Shown here one piece after another: positions 8,782 to 18,500 of a stretch of 25,541 nucleotides of DNA (position 1 is its first letter; the number at the start of each line of letters is the position of its first letter). The translations under genes and the position numbers were made by a program. Under the pieces are notes generated by a model that searched no databases, was not told where the DNA came from, and worked only from the letters and a program-made list of their open reading frames with translations. Origin of the DNA: Stramenopiles sp. TOSAG23-2 (taxonomy: Eukaryota > Sar); NCBI GenBank assembly GCA_900128395.1, contig LT649453.1, positions 1-25,541 on the forward strand. The letters are read 5' to 3'.

Positions 8782-9858
8782 TTAAACAGCATCAGCCACC
8801 GTTGGTGGATGCATAATCATTGGCCTTCCTTCTTTCATCGATTTAATATAAAAATAAAAGTAATCACCCATCAATAAAAGTTGCAATACTTGAGATGCAA
8901 CGACGAAATGACCTACATGTTCACCACCTGGACTAGAATTAAACTTATCATTTAATTCATGGTAGGATGATATCCAAAACACTAATTGGAAGAAACGTGC
9001 AAGTCCTAACGCTGCAACTACGTGCGAGGTCCATTCATCCACTACACCAGCCTTTGACATGAACATGACAATTTGTGGTAAAATAGCAACTGATTCCAAA
9101 CACAATGCCCATGTCCATGCCGTATCTGTTAACATGTTGGAATTTAATGATGGATGAAATATCAAGGAAAGCAAAAAAGTTGGTACTAATGCATATATTG
9201 CACCCAACTCCGATGGTACACCCCACCAACTACCAAATTTATCATGTTGTTTCTCATACGTATGTTTGTATGGCCCTACTATAAGGAATGCGCATGTAAG
9301 CGTCGCAACCAATGATATCACTTCAAATGCTTGGTAAATAAAATCACCACTACGATCGAATGGTAAGTACCCTTCATAAAATAAGATGGAACTCAAACGA
9401 AAGCAGAAAACGCATATGTAGCATTGTAAGAATTTAAACGATACACCACTGATAGATCGCTTAGCAAATAGAAAATATGCCAATATCATGAATGCAAACA
9501 TGCGTACCATAGAACCTAATGTAAGTAAAAAGGAAAAGTCCCCATCACTAAACATGTGATATACGAATAGTACTACTAATGCCATAGCACACCACATAAC
9601 TAAGTTTTTTTGATTCCTTCTTATCCATGATTTTACTTTTTCTGCCTCGTTTACAGTACGTGTCCTTCGTGTTTTTGATGGATCCCCACTTGCATTTTGA
9701 TCGTATGGTGTGCGCCCTGGGCTAGATGGCGGTTGTTGTTGTTGCATTGGCGTCTGACCACCATACATATTATTATTCATCCCAGGTTGTGCATTATATG
9801 GTGAATTTGGTGGACCACCATGTTGCATACGTCTTTGTGCAAACGCTGAATTACTCAT
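8782..9858 (-). CDS. ERD2-like (KDEL-receptor family) multi-pass membrane protein
   Basis: A complete 358-residue protein. The KDEL-receptor family core begins near residue 110; family blocks include VSFKFLQCYICVFCFR (139-154), ESVAILPQ (255-262), a TSH...ALGLARFFQ block (277-291) and the late GDYFYFYIKS (331-340). Seven to eight membrane helices are likely. The set of matches, with an extra N-terminal helix (about 86-102) and a YYxKS-like end, resembles the plant ERD2-like proteins more than the short canonical ERD2, so retrieval of HDEL/KDEL proteins is not certain. Residues 1-80 are a cytosolic Gln/Pro/Asn-rich tail plus a basic patch (KTRRTRT). An (AAT)n tract precedes the ATG. Proposed role is Golgi-ER trafficking or membrane organisation. 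Family membership is firm; exact role is inferred. Confidence 0.85.
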   Translation of the reverse strand: MSNSAFAQRRMQHGGPPNSPYNAQPGMNNNMYGGQTPMQQQQPPSSPGRTPYDQNASGDPSKTRRTRTVNEAEKVKSWIRRNQKNLVMWCAMALVVLFVYHMFSDGDFSFLLTLGSMVRMFAFMILAYFLFAKRSISGVSFKFLQCYICVFCFRLSSILFYEGYLPFDRSGDFIYQAFEVISLVATLTCAFLIVGPYKHTYEKQHDKFGSWWGVPSELGAIYALVPTFLLSLIFHPSLNSNMLTDTAWTWALCLESVAILPQIVMFMSKAGVVDEWTSHVVAALGLARFFQLVFWISSYHELNDKFNSSPGGEHVGHFVVASQVLQLLLMGDYFYFYIKSMKEGRPMIMHPPTVADAV

Positions 9859-9859
9859 T

Positions 9860-9887
9860 TTATTATTATTATTATTATTATTATTAT
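9860..9887. repeat. (ATT)n / (AAT)n tract abutting a start codon
   Basis: About nine trinucleotide units end one base upstream of the ATG of the minus-strand ERD2-like gene, thus forming its 5' leader. Unstable length here could alter translation; this is inference. Confidence 0.8.
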
Positions 9888-10431
9888 ATTCTTGTACTGT
9901 GTATAATATATATATATAATATAATGTATATAATTTATAATGAAGAACTAGTCAAAACTAATAAAAAAAAATGAAAAACAACACGATAAAAACGAAACAA
10001 ACAAGAAGAGTATTTATTATACGTAATATGTATATCTATCTACCTCCTAAGATACGTACGTCAATATATAATTGCTCTATTATACTTTTTCCAATTGATA
10101 CGTTGCATTCTACCATTGCCTATCTATCTATGTATATATATATTCCCCTACATTTTAGGACTCACCCCATTTATGAGGTGAAAATATCCATTTAATACCT
10201 GTATGGATAAAGTATAATAAGATGATAATACCATTATATAAACATTCTCACATACGGATATAATATTGTAAAATTTCCATGCAAAATGAATAAATGAAAA
10301 CAGAACGTCTCAATAATTATTAAGGTATATTGTATAATGATACATAATAAATATCACTATTATTAATATCTTAATATTAAACATTAATATAATATATTAT
10401 CCTTAAAAATAAATAAAGATGGACAGTTGAA

Positions 10432-10447
10432 TCCTCCAAGCGGAGGA
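10432..10447 (+). other. TCCTCC/GGAGGA stem-loop
   Basis: A perfect 6-bp stem with loop AAGC, about 30 bp to the left of the inverted-repeat element and in a patch richer in G+C than its surroundings. It may belong to an older insertion. Confidence 0.25.
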
Positions 10448-10476
10448 AAATCGGTGGTGTAGGCATTGCTACCTGG

Positions 10477-10713
10477 TACCCTCTAAAACATGCAAAAAAT
10501 GTACAAAACATGCAAAAAATGTACACTTAACACTGTTCACTATGGGGGAAATATTCATCATTTTTTCTATATTTTCGGATATTTGCTATTTTTTCCAAAT
10601 ATATGAAAAATAAAATTGGTATTTTAGAAAACGATATTTACATATTTCCCATAGTGAATAGTGTTATTTTGTTATTTTGTTAAGTGTACATTTTTTGCAT
10701 GTTTTAGAGGGTA
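10477..10713. mobile_element. MITE-like element with ~60-bp terminal inverted repeats, TA flanks
   Basis: The left end TACCCTCTAAAACATGC is mirrored at the right end as GCATGTTTTAGAGGGTA. The match continues through AAAAAATGTACACTTAACA, then CTATGGG-AAATAT, so each arm is about 60 bp of shared sequence around an AT-rich core of about 85 bp. Both arms contain private duplications: the left repeats AAAACATGCAAAAAATGTAC twice (10485-10524), and the right carries an extra TTATTTTG unit (10665-10680). If TA is the duplicated target, the element proper is CCCTCTAAAAC...GTTTTAGAGGG, as in Tc1/mariner-derived MITEs. No transposase is present. Confidence 0.65.
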
Positions 10714-10812
10714 GCACTGCGTAAGGGGGGGCGTACTTGAATTTGGTATATAAATACCCCAATAAAATTCCTGTTAGCTAATGGTATTCTTATGTATTGT
10801 GTAATGGTATAA

Positions 10813-11013
10813 TCTGCTTATTGTTTTGTAAATGAAAACCATGAACAATTCAGCACAGAATACTATGTGGCAACTAATATTGGTGGAAAATATGTTGGAA
10901 TTTATAATAAGAAAAATAAATACAATCTTTTACGGATGGATAAAAAGGAGGTATTCTATGAGCATAGAATTGTTAATTTGTACCGGATTAAAAATAATTA
11001 TGTAATTAAATAA
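10813..11013 (+). pseudogene. Possible coding relic or terminal exon, 66 codons
   Basis: An open stretch between stops reads like protein: EYYVATNIGGKYVGIYNKK and then KKEVFYEHRIVNLYRIKNN before TAA. It has no proper start codon at its head; the only internal ATG is far in. It lies 100 bp after the inverted-repeat element. A second frame is also open here, as expected for AT-rich DNA, so chance is not excluded. It might be a fragment of a transposon gene or a last exon. I do not recognise the family. Confidence 0.25.
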
Positions 11014-11104
11014 TAAATATTTATTGGAAATACTGATATAAAATCATCTTATTAGGTATATGTTTTAGTCGTCTTCTTCAATATATTCCGTGCAAAAAAA
11101 CTTC

Positions 11105-11206
11105 ATGAGAGGAGATGAGGCGGAGAGAGTGCCAAAGGATTTAGATGCTATGATGCTGTGTCATGCTAATGCTGTCGGCTGCCAATATTATGCTGTGTGG
11201 TCTTAA
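11105..11206 (+). other. Small 33-codon open frame, unassigned
   Basis: ATG to TAA, encoding an acidic start (MRGDEAERVPKDLDAMM) and a Cys-containing end. The patch is richer in G+C than its surroundings and includes repeated ATGCT words. It is open upstream back to 11069. No family is evident; it may be a relic or the chance reading of a GC-richer insertion. Confidence 0.15.
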
Positions 11207-11606
11207 TAAGAATTAGAAATAATCTAACCAGCTATAATACTGTAAATCATCAATTTTTGGAAAATAATAAAAAAGCACAAAACCTTCTTCTTACTTCTTT
11301 CCAGAATTTATGTATAAGGTATGTATATTATATAATAGCATAGTAATAATATTGTACCTACTCTAAATAAACAACTTAAACTTGCTTCTTGAAGAAAAAG
11401 GAGATAATTATTAATAAATAAATAACACACACAACAATTATTTATAGGAATATATATTAATATCTTTAATAAGAGAGGTAGTAAGAGATATATCCTTTGT
11501 AGATATAGATAGATATATATATATAGATTGATAAACAACAATCGTGAAGAAAAGAATTATATAGAATAACGTTTATATTACATATATTATTATATAAACC
11601 ATACCG

Positions 11607-14600
11607 ATGACGGAACATATCGTATTAGGGGAACGTTTGGAAATATTATCTACAGCAAATGAAGGTAGAGCATGGTCAACTATTAAAGAAAAACGTGGGA
11701 TATTTGCTGGGGACCAACATCATTTGGATACAAAAGATTATCATGATTTAATTTTAAGCGATTTAATATGCTTTAAAGGTAGCCAAGGCGAGCAAACCGA
11801 TGGAAGTGATGATTATGATGACGTAGTGCGATTTAGTAAAGATTATACGATACGTGCATTAACAACAAGTAAAGCAGGTGGACGTTTTTTAACTACAAAT
11901 GGTAGCAATGCCGTATATAGTATATCCAATGCCGATGTTACTCTTGAACGTGGTTTTAATAAAACATGTTTATTTAAAATTAGAGCAGTGAATGAATCCA
12001 GCAGAGGTATTTCAACGCAATCGATGTTTGCAGAGGAAGTATACCCAAATGTTAAAGTAGTTTTTGAAAGTACTTCGAGTCCAGGCAAATTTATATGTAT
12101 TAATTCTGGAAAAACACAAATTAGTATGGAAGGTATTTCAGAACGATGTGTATTTACTATTAGAAGAGCAAATTTAAAAAAATATTTAAAAGATTCTGAT
12201 GAAACTGCTGGTAAAGTAAGGGATGGGATATGCTTTGAATGTCAAAAAAAAATTGGAAGTAATTGGGTGGCACGTAGTAAAACGGAACATTATGTCGATT
12301 CATCCGGTAAAACACCATTAGGTACAATGGATACGTTAGATGGATTAGGTACATGGCGTGTGGAACAACGAGATGGTTGTGATTTACAAGGATGGGATTA
12401 TGGCGCTGGAAGATGGGAACATTTCTTGGATAAGAAAAGGAGACCATTTCAATACACTGGGAAAGAAACAACACGTTGTAGAAAATGGGTTCATACAAAT
12501 AGTAGATACTATTCAGATTCTACTGGCGTTGGTGGCGAAAACGATGATGGTAAAGGCAATGGCAGAAGATCAACATTTGCAACAGGTGCAGGTGAATTAG
12601 GCAGATTATCTTTTATACCTGATGTACATGAAGCTATGAAACAAGCTGCAGTGAATACTATTTTAGAAGAAGATATCTTAAATGATAGTGATTTAAATGA
12701 TGGTAGTATAATGAATGAAGAAGGCGGGGATAATAGTGTACCAGGTACTCCAACAAGAAGTAGTCGAAAAGGAAAATCTGATGGGACTTCTCCACAACGT
12801 GGTTCTACTACAATGACACCGAAAAAATCTTTTTCTGGAGATTCACCATTTGGCTTTGATGAAAAAGAATTACTTATGCGTGATAATTCCGATAAAGCTT
12901 TATGGTCAATGAGTGAAACAATTGAAACATCCGATTCATGGTCCGGGGAAGTATGGATACGTAGTAAATGGATTACAAATGATGATGATACGAATATACA
13001 AGATGGTGCAGTTATGAATAAAATATGTGCTAAAAGCAACACGCCAATAACAAGTGATGATAGTAATAATAATATGGAGGAAGATAATAACGATAATGGG
13101 GATAGCAGTGATAACAATAATGATGATGAAAAAAAAGAAGATTCAAATAATAATAATAACAATAATAACAACAACAATCAAAATGTAGCTGATGCAAAAG
13201 TAAAAGTAACATTCACCATACTTGGTAAAGAGAAACAAGCGAAAATTATCTTAAACAATAGTAATGGTGATAGTGATGATGAGCAACAAAAAGAAATTAT
13301 TCTAGATTTAAATCATTTAACTTTGGTAAAAGTAATCAAAGATGAAAAAATGGCACATGATTCTCTAGCTTTAGCTGAAAAAAGCGAATGGATTTCGCGA
13401 TCAGGAAGGTTGGAAGCGCAAGTAGCAGCGCTAAAAGAGAAAAGAAAAGGCCTAACAAAATTAGAACAACAACCGGTGACAAAGAAAATAAATCAACTAT
13501 TGATGAGACGTTTAGCATATAAAGATCAAGCATTAGGTAGACCAGAAGCAGAAGGATGGCTGAAATTGCAATTTGCAGTTGATGATGGTAAAAATATATG
13601 TGAATGGGTTATATCACCAATTGAACCTGTAAGTTCCTTTGTATATGGTGTGCAAGAGGGCAATGGTTATATTCAAGGTAAACGTGACAATTATAGAAAT
13701 CAATTTGAAATATGCAGGCAAGTCTTGGTTGATAATTTATCAAGTGATATTAGTAAAGAAATGGATGCAGAATTTGTTCAATCCATTGCAAAATTATGTA
13801 CAGATTTAGCAGGCATGACAGCATATCAAGCTAAAAATTGTGCTAGAGATGCTACGATGCAAGCAAAGCAAGCATCAGCAGATGCTTTGGAACGTGAGAA
13901 AAAATTAGCAGCATACCAAAAAGAACAAATGGAATTGCTAGAAGCAACGGATGATAAAATATTTGATGTAATTAATAATAATAAGACGACGCCGTTTGTT
14001 AATGCATGTGATGAATGGTTGGTGGATATTGATAATACAGAAAAAATATCGTTAGATGCTGCAAAAGAAGGTTTGGAGATTTTAGAAGGACAGACGGGGA
14101 AATTAGAACATGTATTAGATACAATGAAAAAATCTGCTGAAATGCAAGCGTTGTTAACATTGCAATATGCAGTTCCATTAATTCCTGGGAATTACAAAGA
14201 TTGGCCATGGAAAGGTTCAAGAGAATGGCGAGATAAATTGGAAAGAGGTGAAGCATCTGGTTTAGACAAAATGATTGATGGGTTGGAGAAAAAAGCGAAG
14301 AAAGAAGCTGGTATACCTGTCATTTCTAACCCGTTAGAAATTTCATCTGGAAAGGATGATAGTGAAAATAAAGATACTAGTGGAGCATCATCATCAACAG
14401 TAAATGTGAAAAAAGAAGAACAAGCAAAAGACGCGACAAAAACAGATGATGACAATTACAAAGAAGCGCATGAAGCTGAAATTGCAGAGGAGACAACTAC
14501 TTTATTGCATGGATTTGCAAGGCAACCTGAAGAATGGGAAAATCATAAATCCATTTGCGTTTGCATTTGTTGGTTATTGTGTATAAATATTATTTTATTT

Positions 14601-14633
14601 GCAATATATAATATTGTGCCGTCGCCAGCATAA
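11607..14633 (+). CDS. Tail-anchored dysferlin-domain (DysF) protein
   Basis: A single-exon protein of 1008 residues. Residues 75-190 look like a beta-rich module with repeated LTTSKAGGRFLTTN- and SSPGKFICIN-type turns, beta-trefoil-like. Residues 205-300 match a complete DysF domain: the N part (CFECQKKIGSNW, then DSSG) followed by TWRVE, GWDYG (262-266) and the C part ending RCRKWV (290-295), the usual Arg/Trp signature. DysF domains occur in peroxins of the Pex23/Pex30 type, TECPR1 and dysferlins, all membrane-linked. A second W-GEVWIRSKW block is at 445-456. Low-complexity Asp/Asn runs (about 480-526), a charged helical stretch with coiled-coil character (about 750-800), and a single hydrophobic C-terminal helix (about 982-1004, Cys/Ile-rich, only PSPA after it) follow. 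This suggests a tail-anchored cytosolic protein on ER or peroxisomes. DysF call is probable; compartment is inferred. Confidence 0.8.
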   Translation: MTEHIVLGERLEILSTANEGRAWSTIKEKRGIFAGDQHHLDTKDYHDLILSDLICFKGSQGEQTDGSDDYDDVVRFSKDYTIRALTTSKAGGRFLTTNGSNAVYSISNADVTLERGFNKTCLFKIRAVNESSRGISTQSMFAEEVYPNVKVVFESTSSPGKFICINSGKTQISMEGISERCVFTIRRANLKKYLKDSDETAGKVRDGICFECQKKIGSNWVARSKTEHYVDSSGKTPLGTMDTLDGLGTWRVEQRDGCDLQGWDYGAGRWEHFLDKKRRPFQYTGKETTRCRKWVHTNSRYYSDSTGVGGENDDGKGNGRRSTFATGAGELGRLSFIPDVHEAMKQAAVNTILEEDILNDSDLNDGSIMNEEGGDNSVPGTPTRSSRKGKSDGTSPQRGSTTMTPKKSFSGDSPFGFDEKELLMRDNSDKALWSMSETIETSDSWSGEVWIRSKWITNDDDTNIQDGAVMNKICAKSNTPITSDDSNNNMEEDNNDNGDSSDNNNDDEKKEDSNNNNNNNNNNNQNVADAKVKVTFTILGKEKQAKIILNNSNGDSDDEQQKEIILDLNHLTLVKVIKDEKMAHDSLALAEKSEWISRSGRLEAQVAALKEKRKGLTKLEQQPVTKKINQLLMRRLAYKDQALGRPEAEGWLKLQFAVDDGKNICEWVISPIEPVSSFVYGVQEGNGYIQGKRDNYRNQFEICRQVLVDNLSSDISKEMDAEFVQSIAKLCTDLAGMTAYQAKNCARDATMQAKQASADALEREKKLAAYQKEQMELLEATDDKIFDVINNNKTTPFVNACDEWLVDIDNTEKISLDAAKEGLEILEGQTGKLEHVLDTMKKSAEMQALLTLQYAVPLIPGNYKDWPWKGSREWRDKLERGEASGLDKMIDGLEKKAKKEAGIPVISNPLEISSGKDDSENKDTSGASSSTVNVKKEEQAKDATKTDDDNYKEAHEAEIAEETTTLLHGFARQPEEWENHKSICVCICWLLCINIILFAIYNIVPSPA

Positions 14634-14660
14634 ATAATTTAATATGATAAGGTATACCAG

Positions 14661-14682
14661 GTGTGTGTGTGTGTGTGTGTGT
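14661..14682. repeat. (GT)n microsatellite
   Basis: Eleven GT units about 27 bp beyond the stop of the DysF gene, followed by further GTGTGTGTGT near 14714-14725. It probably lies in the 3' UTR. Confidence 0.85.
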
Positions 14683-14814
14683 TTGTTTATTGTTTTTTAA
14701 TGTCCAAAATATAGTGTGTGTGTGTATTTGTACGATTCGTATACTAATACATTTTATTTTTGTAAACAACTTTTTTATTATTATTTTGTGGTATTATAAA
14801 TTTAAGGAAACAGT

Positions 14815-15265
14815 CAAATTAGGCACTCAAAATGGATCACTTTTCTCGTCATTAGCTTTTAGGTACTACTTGCCTACTGGAAAGAGAGTTTTGGAACTTG
14901 TTTTTTGTTCCCTTAAACAAATAGCAGACACACAGCAGCAATCCCTAATAGCGGGGCACAGCATTACGGGTTTCTGTTTTGATAGCGTTAGAGACTTAGA
15001 CTAATACAAAGTACAAACAAACAAAAAAACAACATAGTGCTGTGACGGCCTAAATAACATGACCCCTTTAAATTCCCTATCAAATCATTTTCAATGAACT
15101 AATTAAAAATTGAATTATATTTATCTTAATTTACTTGTTCAGATGGTAGTCTAATAATCGTACTTCAACACGTAGTTTCACCTAACTTTTCTCTCGGTGG
15201 GATCTCTAATGCTGTTCAGCTGCTCTGAATAATCCAGGCTTTTAATTGGGCCTTTGCCCTTTGAC
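14815..15265 (+). other. Unassigned GC-richer island (possible ncRNA or mobile-element remnant)
   Basis: This stretch is clearly less AT-rich than the flanks. Its first part is open in one plus frame up to TAA at 15002 (ending AGHSITGFCFDSVRDLD) and is also open for over 40 codons on the minus strand; neither reads as a known family. The second part starts near TGTGACGGCC (about 15041), has a GGGC-CTTT-GCCC stem-loop at about 15248-15259, and contains CTCTCGGTGGGATCTCT, which looks LTR-like. I can assign none of it with confidence. Confidence 0.3.
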
Positions 15266-15342
15266 GGTTGGTTGGAATATTTTTATTTATTTATTTTATT
15301 GAGATGGAATTTTTAAATATTGAGAGAGAGGGGAATTGCGTA

Positions 15343-15360
15343 TGTGTGTGTGTGTGTGTG
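15343..15360. repeat. (TG)n microsatellite
   Basis: Nine TG units upstream of the secreted YHYH/cupredoxin gene, near GAGAGAGAGG and (TA)n; probably promoter or 5' UTR. Confidence 0.85.
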
Positions 15361-15526
15361 AATATATATAGTATATATTACATATTATCAACTGGATAGA
15401 ATATTATTCGTGTAAGTAAATATACAGGCCACGTCTTTCTATACATATACAGCGATATATTATTTTTTTGTTGATTTTTTTCTTTTTTTTTTTCTTTTTT
15501 TTTGATTATCATAATAAAAGAAGAAT

Positions 15527-18500
15527 ATGATGGAAAATAACCGTGATAATAATAATAATAATAAATACTCCTTCGCGTCGTCGTTATCTTTCTCGTATCG
15601 TCGTCGTATTATTTATAACCATATAAACATGTTTGTTGTCATTGTTTTATATTTTTTCACTAGCAACGTCATACAATCAACAAATGCTTTACAATGCCCA
15701 CCACCTAGTTGGTTACCTAGTAGTGAAGCTGGATGTCCATGCAAATGTAATGGTATATTACCAGGTGCTTGTGTATTGCCATGTGCTTCTTCTTTTTCAT
15801 TGTGTTTACCTAGTTGGAAATCGTCTGTATGTAGAAAACAAGTAACCGTTACCGTATCTAATTTGCCACAAACATCGACATATGAGGGTGGCATGAGGTA
15901 CATTTTTGGACATACTCCATATCAACCATTAGAAACATACCAAGATGAGCAACGAAAATATCAGAATTACGACACCTATACAGGTGGTGTTGTACAATTT
16001 GATCTGCAACGTAAAACTGAAGTAGAAACGTATCCAGGTGGTGTCGTAGAATTCGATCAATATGACCATACAAATGCATGGCATCCGTTACAAATTATTG
16101 ATGAAGATGGCACTGTCATACAAACATCTACTGGGACATCCCAACGTCCAGCAACGTTGGTTTTTGAAGCAACACAAAGTCAAGCTGGGAAAACATTTTA
16201 TTTTAAAGATGCATTGCATGGGCCAAGTCTTGCCTCTGGTTTAAGTTTAAAAGTAATAGCACCTTCCGTTGAAAATTTATTATCGATTCCAACTGATGTA
16301 ACGACAAGGGTTCATCAAATTTCAACTGGTGTTCCACTTGTAGCAAATAAAACACAAATTACAAGTATGTTAGGTGAAGAGACGAATACAACTATATGTA
16401 TTCCAGGCATTATACCAAACCGTACGGAAAATAATTATTGTATGAGTAGTGCAGTTGTAGTAACAACTGTTATTGAAGAAAAGGAAACAATATTTCAATC
16501 AACTGCATGTGGTTTAGATGGTCAATTTCAACAACATAAATTAGCAATACCGCATAATCCAGATAGACATGCAACGGCAGGTTTAGTAAAAGATGGCAGT
16601 CCAATTGGAATGCTCGTAGATGGGGCGTTCCTATTTAGTAGTACTTCCAATAATAATAATAATTTAATATATCAACAACAAATACGAACAAATACAAATA
16701 ATTGTTCCATAAATATAGATCAACATGGAAGACAATTTTATAATGAAATTCCATTATGCCTTTTAAAACGTTTAGGTGGCACAGTTCCACCAGAAAATAC
16801 ATGGAGTCGGAGTGTAAATATCACCGCAAATGAAATACATGAATGGGTCCGAGTATGGCCGTCAAAGGGTGACCCATCGCCTTTATTAGGATATGCAATT
16901 GATGGTTTTCCAATTTATGGACCATATACGGAAGATGGTGAATTACTTAGTTGGGGTGGATCTTTTCCGTCAACGGATCATCCATGGTATGATGTAAAGT
17001 CCAAATTAGATGCTTGCAATGGTAGAACGCGCAAAGATGGCACGTATGCATATCATTTAACACCATCGCCACCATATACAATCGGTTGCCTTCGTGAAAA
17101 ACCACATGGTACATCAACATCTATCAATTTAGATATTCCATGCACAAATATTATTACACCAAAAACGAATGTTAATATTAATGGAAGTGCAATTATAAGT
17201 AACAATAATACGGGTACAAATAACAATAATACAACACCCGATACAAAGCAACCAGAAGTATTTGTACAACCACCGCATAAAATTCCATCAAAGGAAGCAT
17301 TAGAAGTTGCAATTGAATCTGCACCAACTGATATTAAGCCTTTATTGGATAATAAAGAAAATGTATCATCCACGTTTTGCTCCAATACAATACACGCAGA
17401 CTCATTATGCCTCTGTTACAAAGTAGATACAAATAGATATTGTGCTGGGTTTTGTAGTACATCATATTCAGGATATATTGGTACACAATCAGATGGGTAT
17501 GATGGGACTGTTGAAGTTACAGGATGGACATGTTTCTTTTCCAGAAAAGCATATGTTGCACCGACGAAATTAGAATACTCTTGCCTTGATCAAAAAAGTG
17601 AAGTAAATATAATTCAATCTGATGATTCGAATAAATATTTTACATTTAACAATTTAAAAACGTATAGCTCAACAATGAAATATACCATTGGATTAGGTAT
17701 CACAACCTTTACGAATATACCAATGCAACATCCAATTGCTATTTTAAATGCTGGAGTAGAAAATCAAATCTCCTACATTGGCAATGATGGATCAAGCTCT
17801 GTACAAACTGTAAATGGTCATGAATATAAGTTTTATTATGGCGATGTTAATATTACAGTAAATGGTAATTTCAATGAAATATCATATTATTGTGCAAACC
17901 ATGGTTACATGGGTGGTGAAAATAATTTAAAATATTCGGATGCATGTATGAAATATGAATGCCTGAACGAGGCATCGAGTGTTTCCATTCAAAATCAAAA
18001 TGGTAATAAATTTGCCTTTAATAATCATGTAGATTTTTTGTCTAGTCGGCGTTATCGTGTAGGTTTAGGTACGATTACATTGGTCAATGTACCTGCATAT
18101 CATCCAATAGCGATTTTAAATGAAGGTAAAACAAATTTAATACAATATAGCGGTATTGATTTTGGTGCGCAAAAAATCGTTAAAGAGCATTTGTATAAAT
18201 TTTATTATGGTAATGTAACGATTACGATAAATGGCGATTTTGGTGTGGTTGATTATTATTGTTATCAACATGGATATATGGGTGGAGAACAAGGTTTAGA
18301 ATTTTCGTCCGGTTGTCCTACATATGGCAATGTCAATAATAATAGCAACAACAACAAGAACGCCCAATCATCATCTGGAACAACCACAGCAGCAGTAGAA
18401 CAGCCGAAGGAACAAGCACCAGGGGGAAATAATAAACTATCACCATCCAGTTCATGCAGTGGTATATGTGGTGACTTTTTAGAGTCGAAATATCAAGAGT

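Larger units (their letters stand above)
9888..11606. other. Gene-poor intergenic region, divergent promoters plus repeats
   Basis: This is the longest stretch without a confident gene. It should include the promoter of the ERD2-like gene on the left and of the DysF gene on the right. It holds a stem-loop at 10432-10447, a 237-bp inverted-repeat element (10477-10713), a possible coding relic (10813-11013), and a small GC-richer open frame (11105-11206). The first ~500 bp and last ~350 bp are AT-rich with nothing I can name. Confidence 0.5.
14634..15526. other. Intergenic region with GC-richer island
   Basis: The 893 bp lie between two plus-strand genes. They hold a (GT)n microsatellite (14661-14682), a region of more balanced composition from about 14815 to 15265, a second (TG)n (15343-15360) and T-tracts up to the next start codon. 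The next gene's promoter should be in the last ~250 bp. The island is described separately. Confidence 0.5.

Noticed and set aside
12509-13177. Minus-strand frame of over 200 codons, very Leu/Ser-rich
   Set aside because: It is the antisense of the DysF gene; the Leu/Ser runs are the reverse reading of Asn/Asp-coding repeats.
14663-15004. Plus-strand frame of 113 codons as a gene
   Set aside because: It starts inside a (GT)n repeat, giving Val/Cys noise, and only the last third is protein-like, without a start codon of its own. Kept only as part of an unassigned island.
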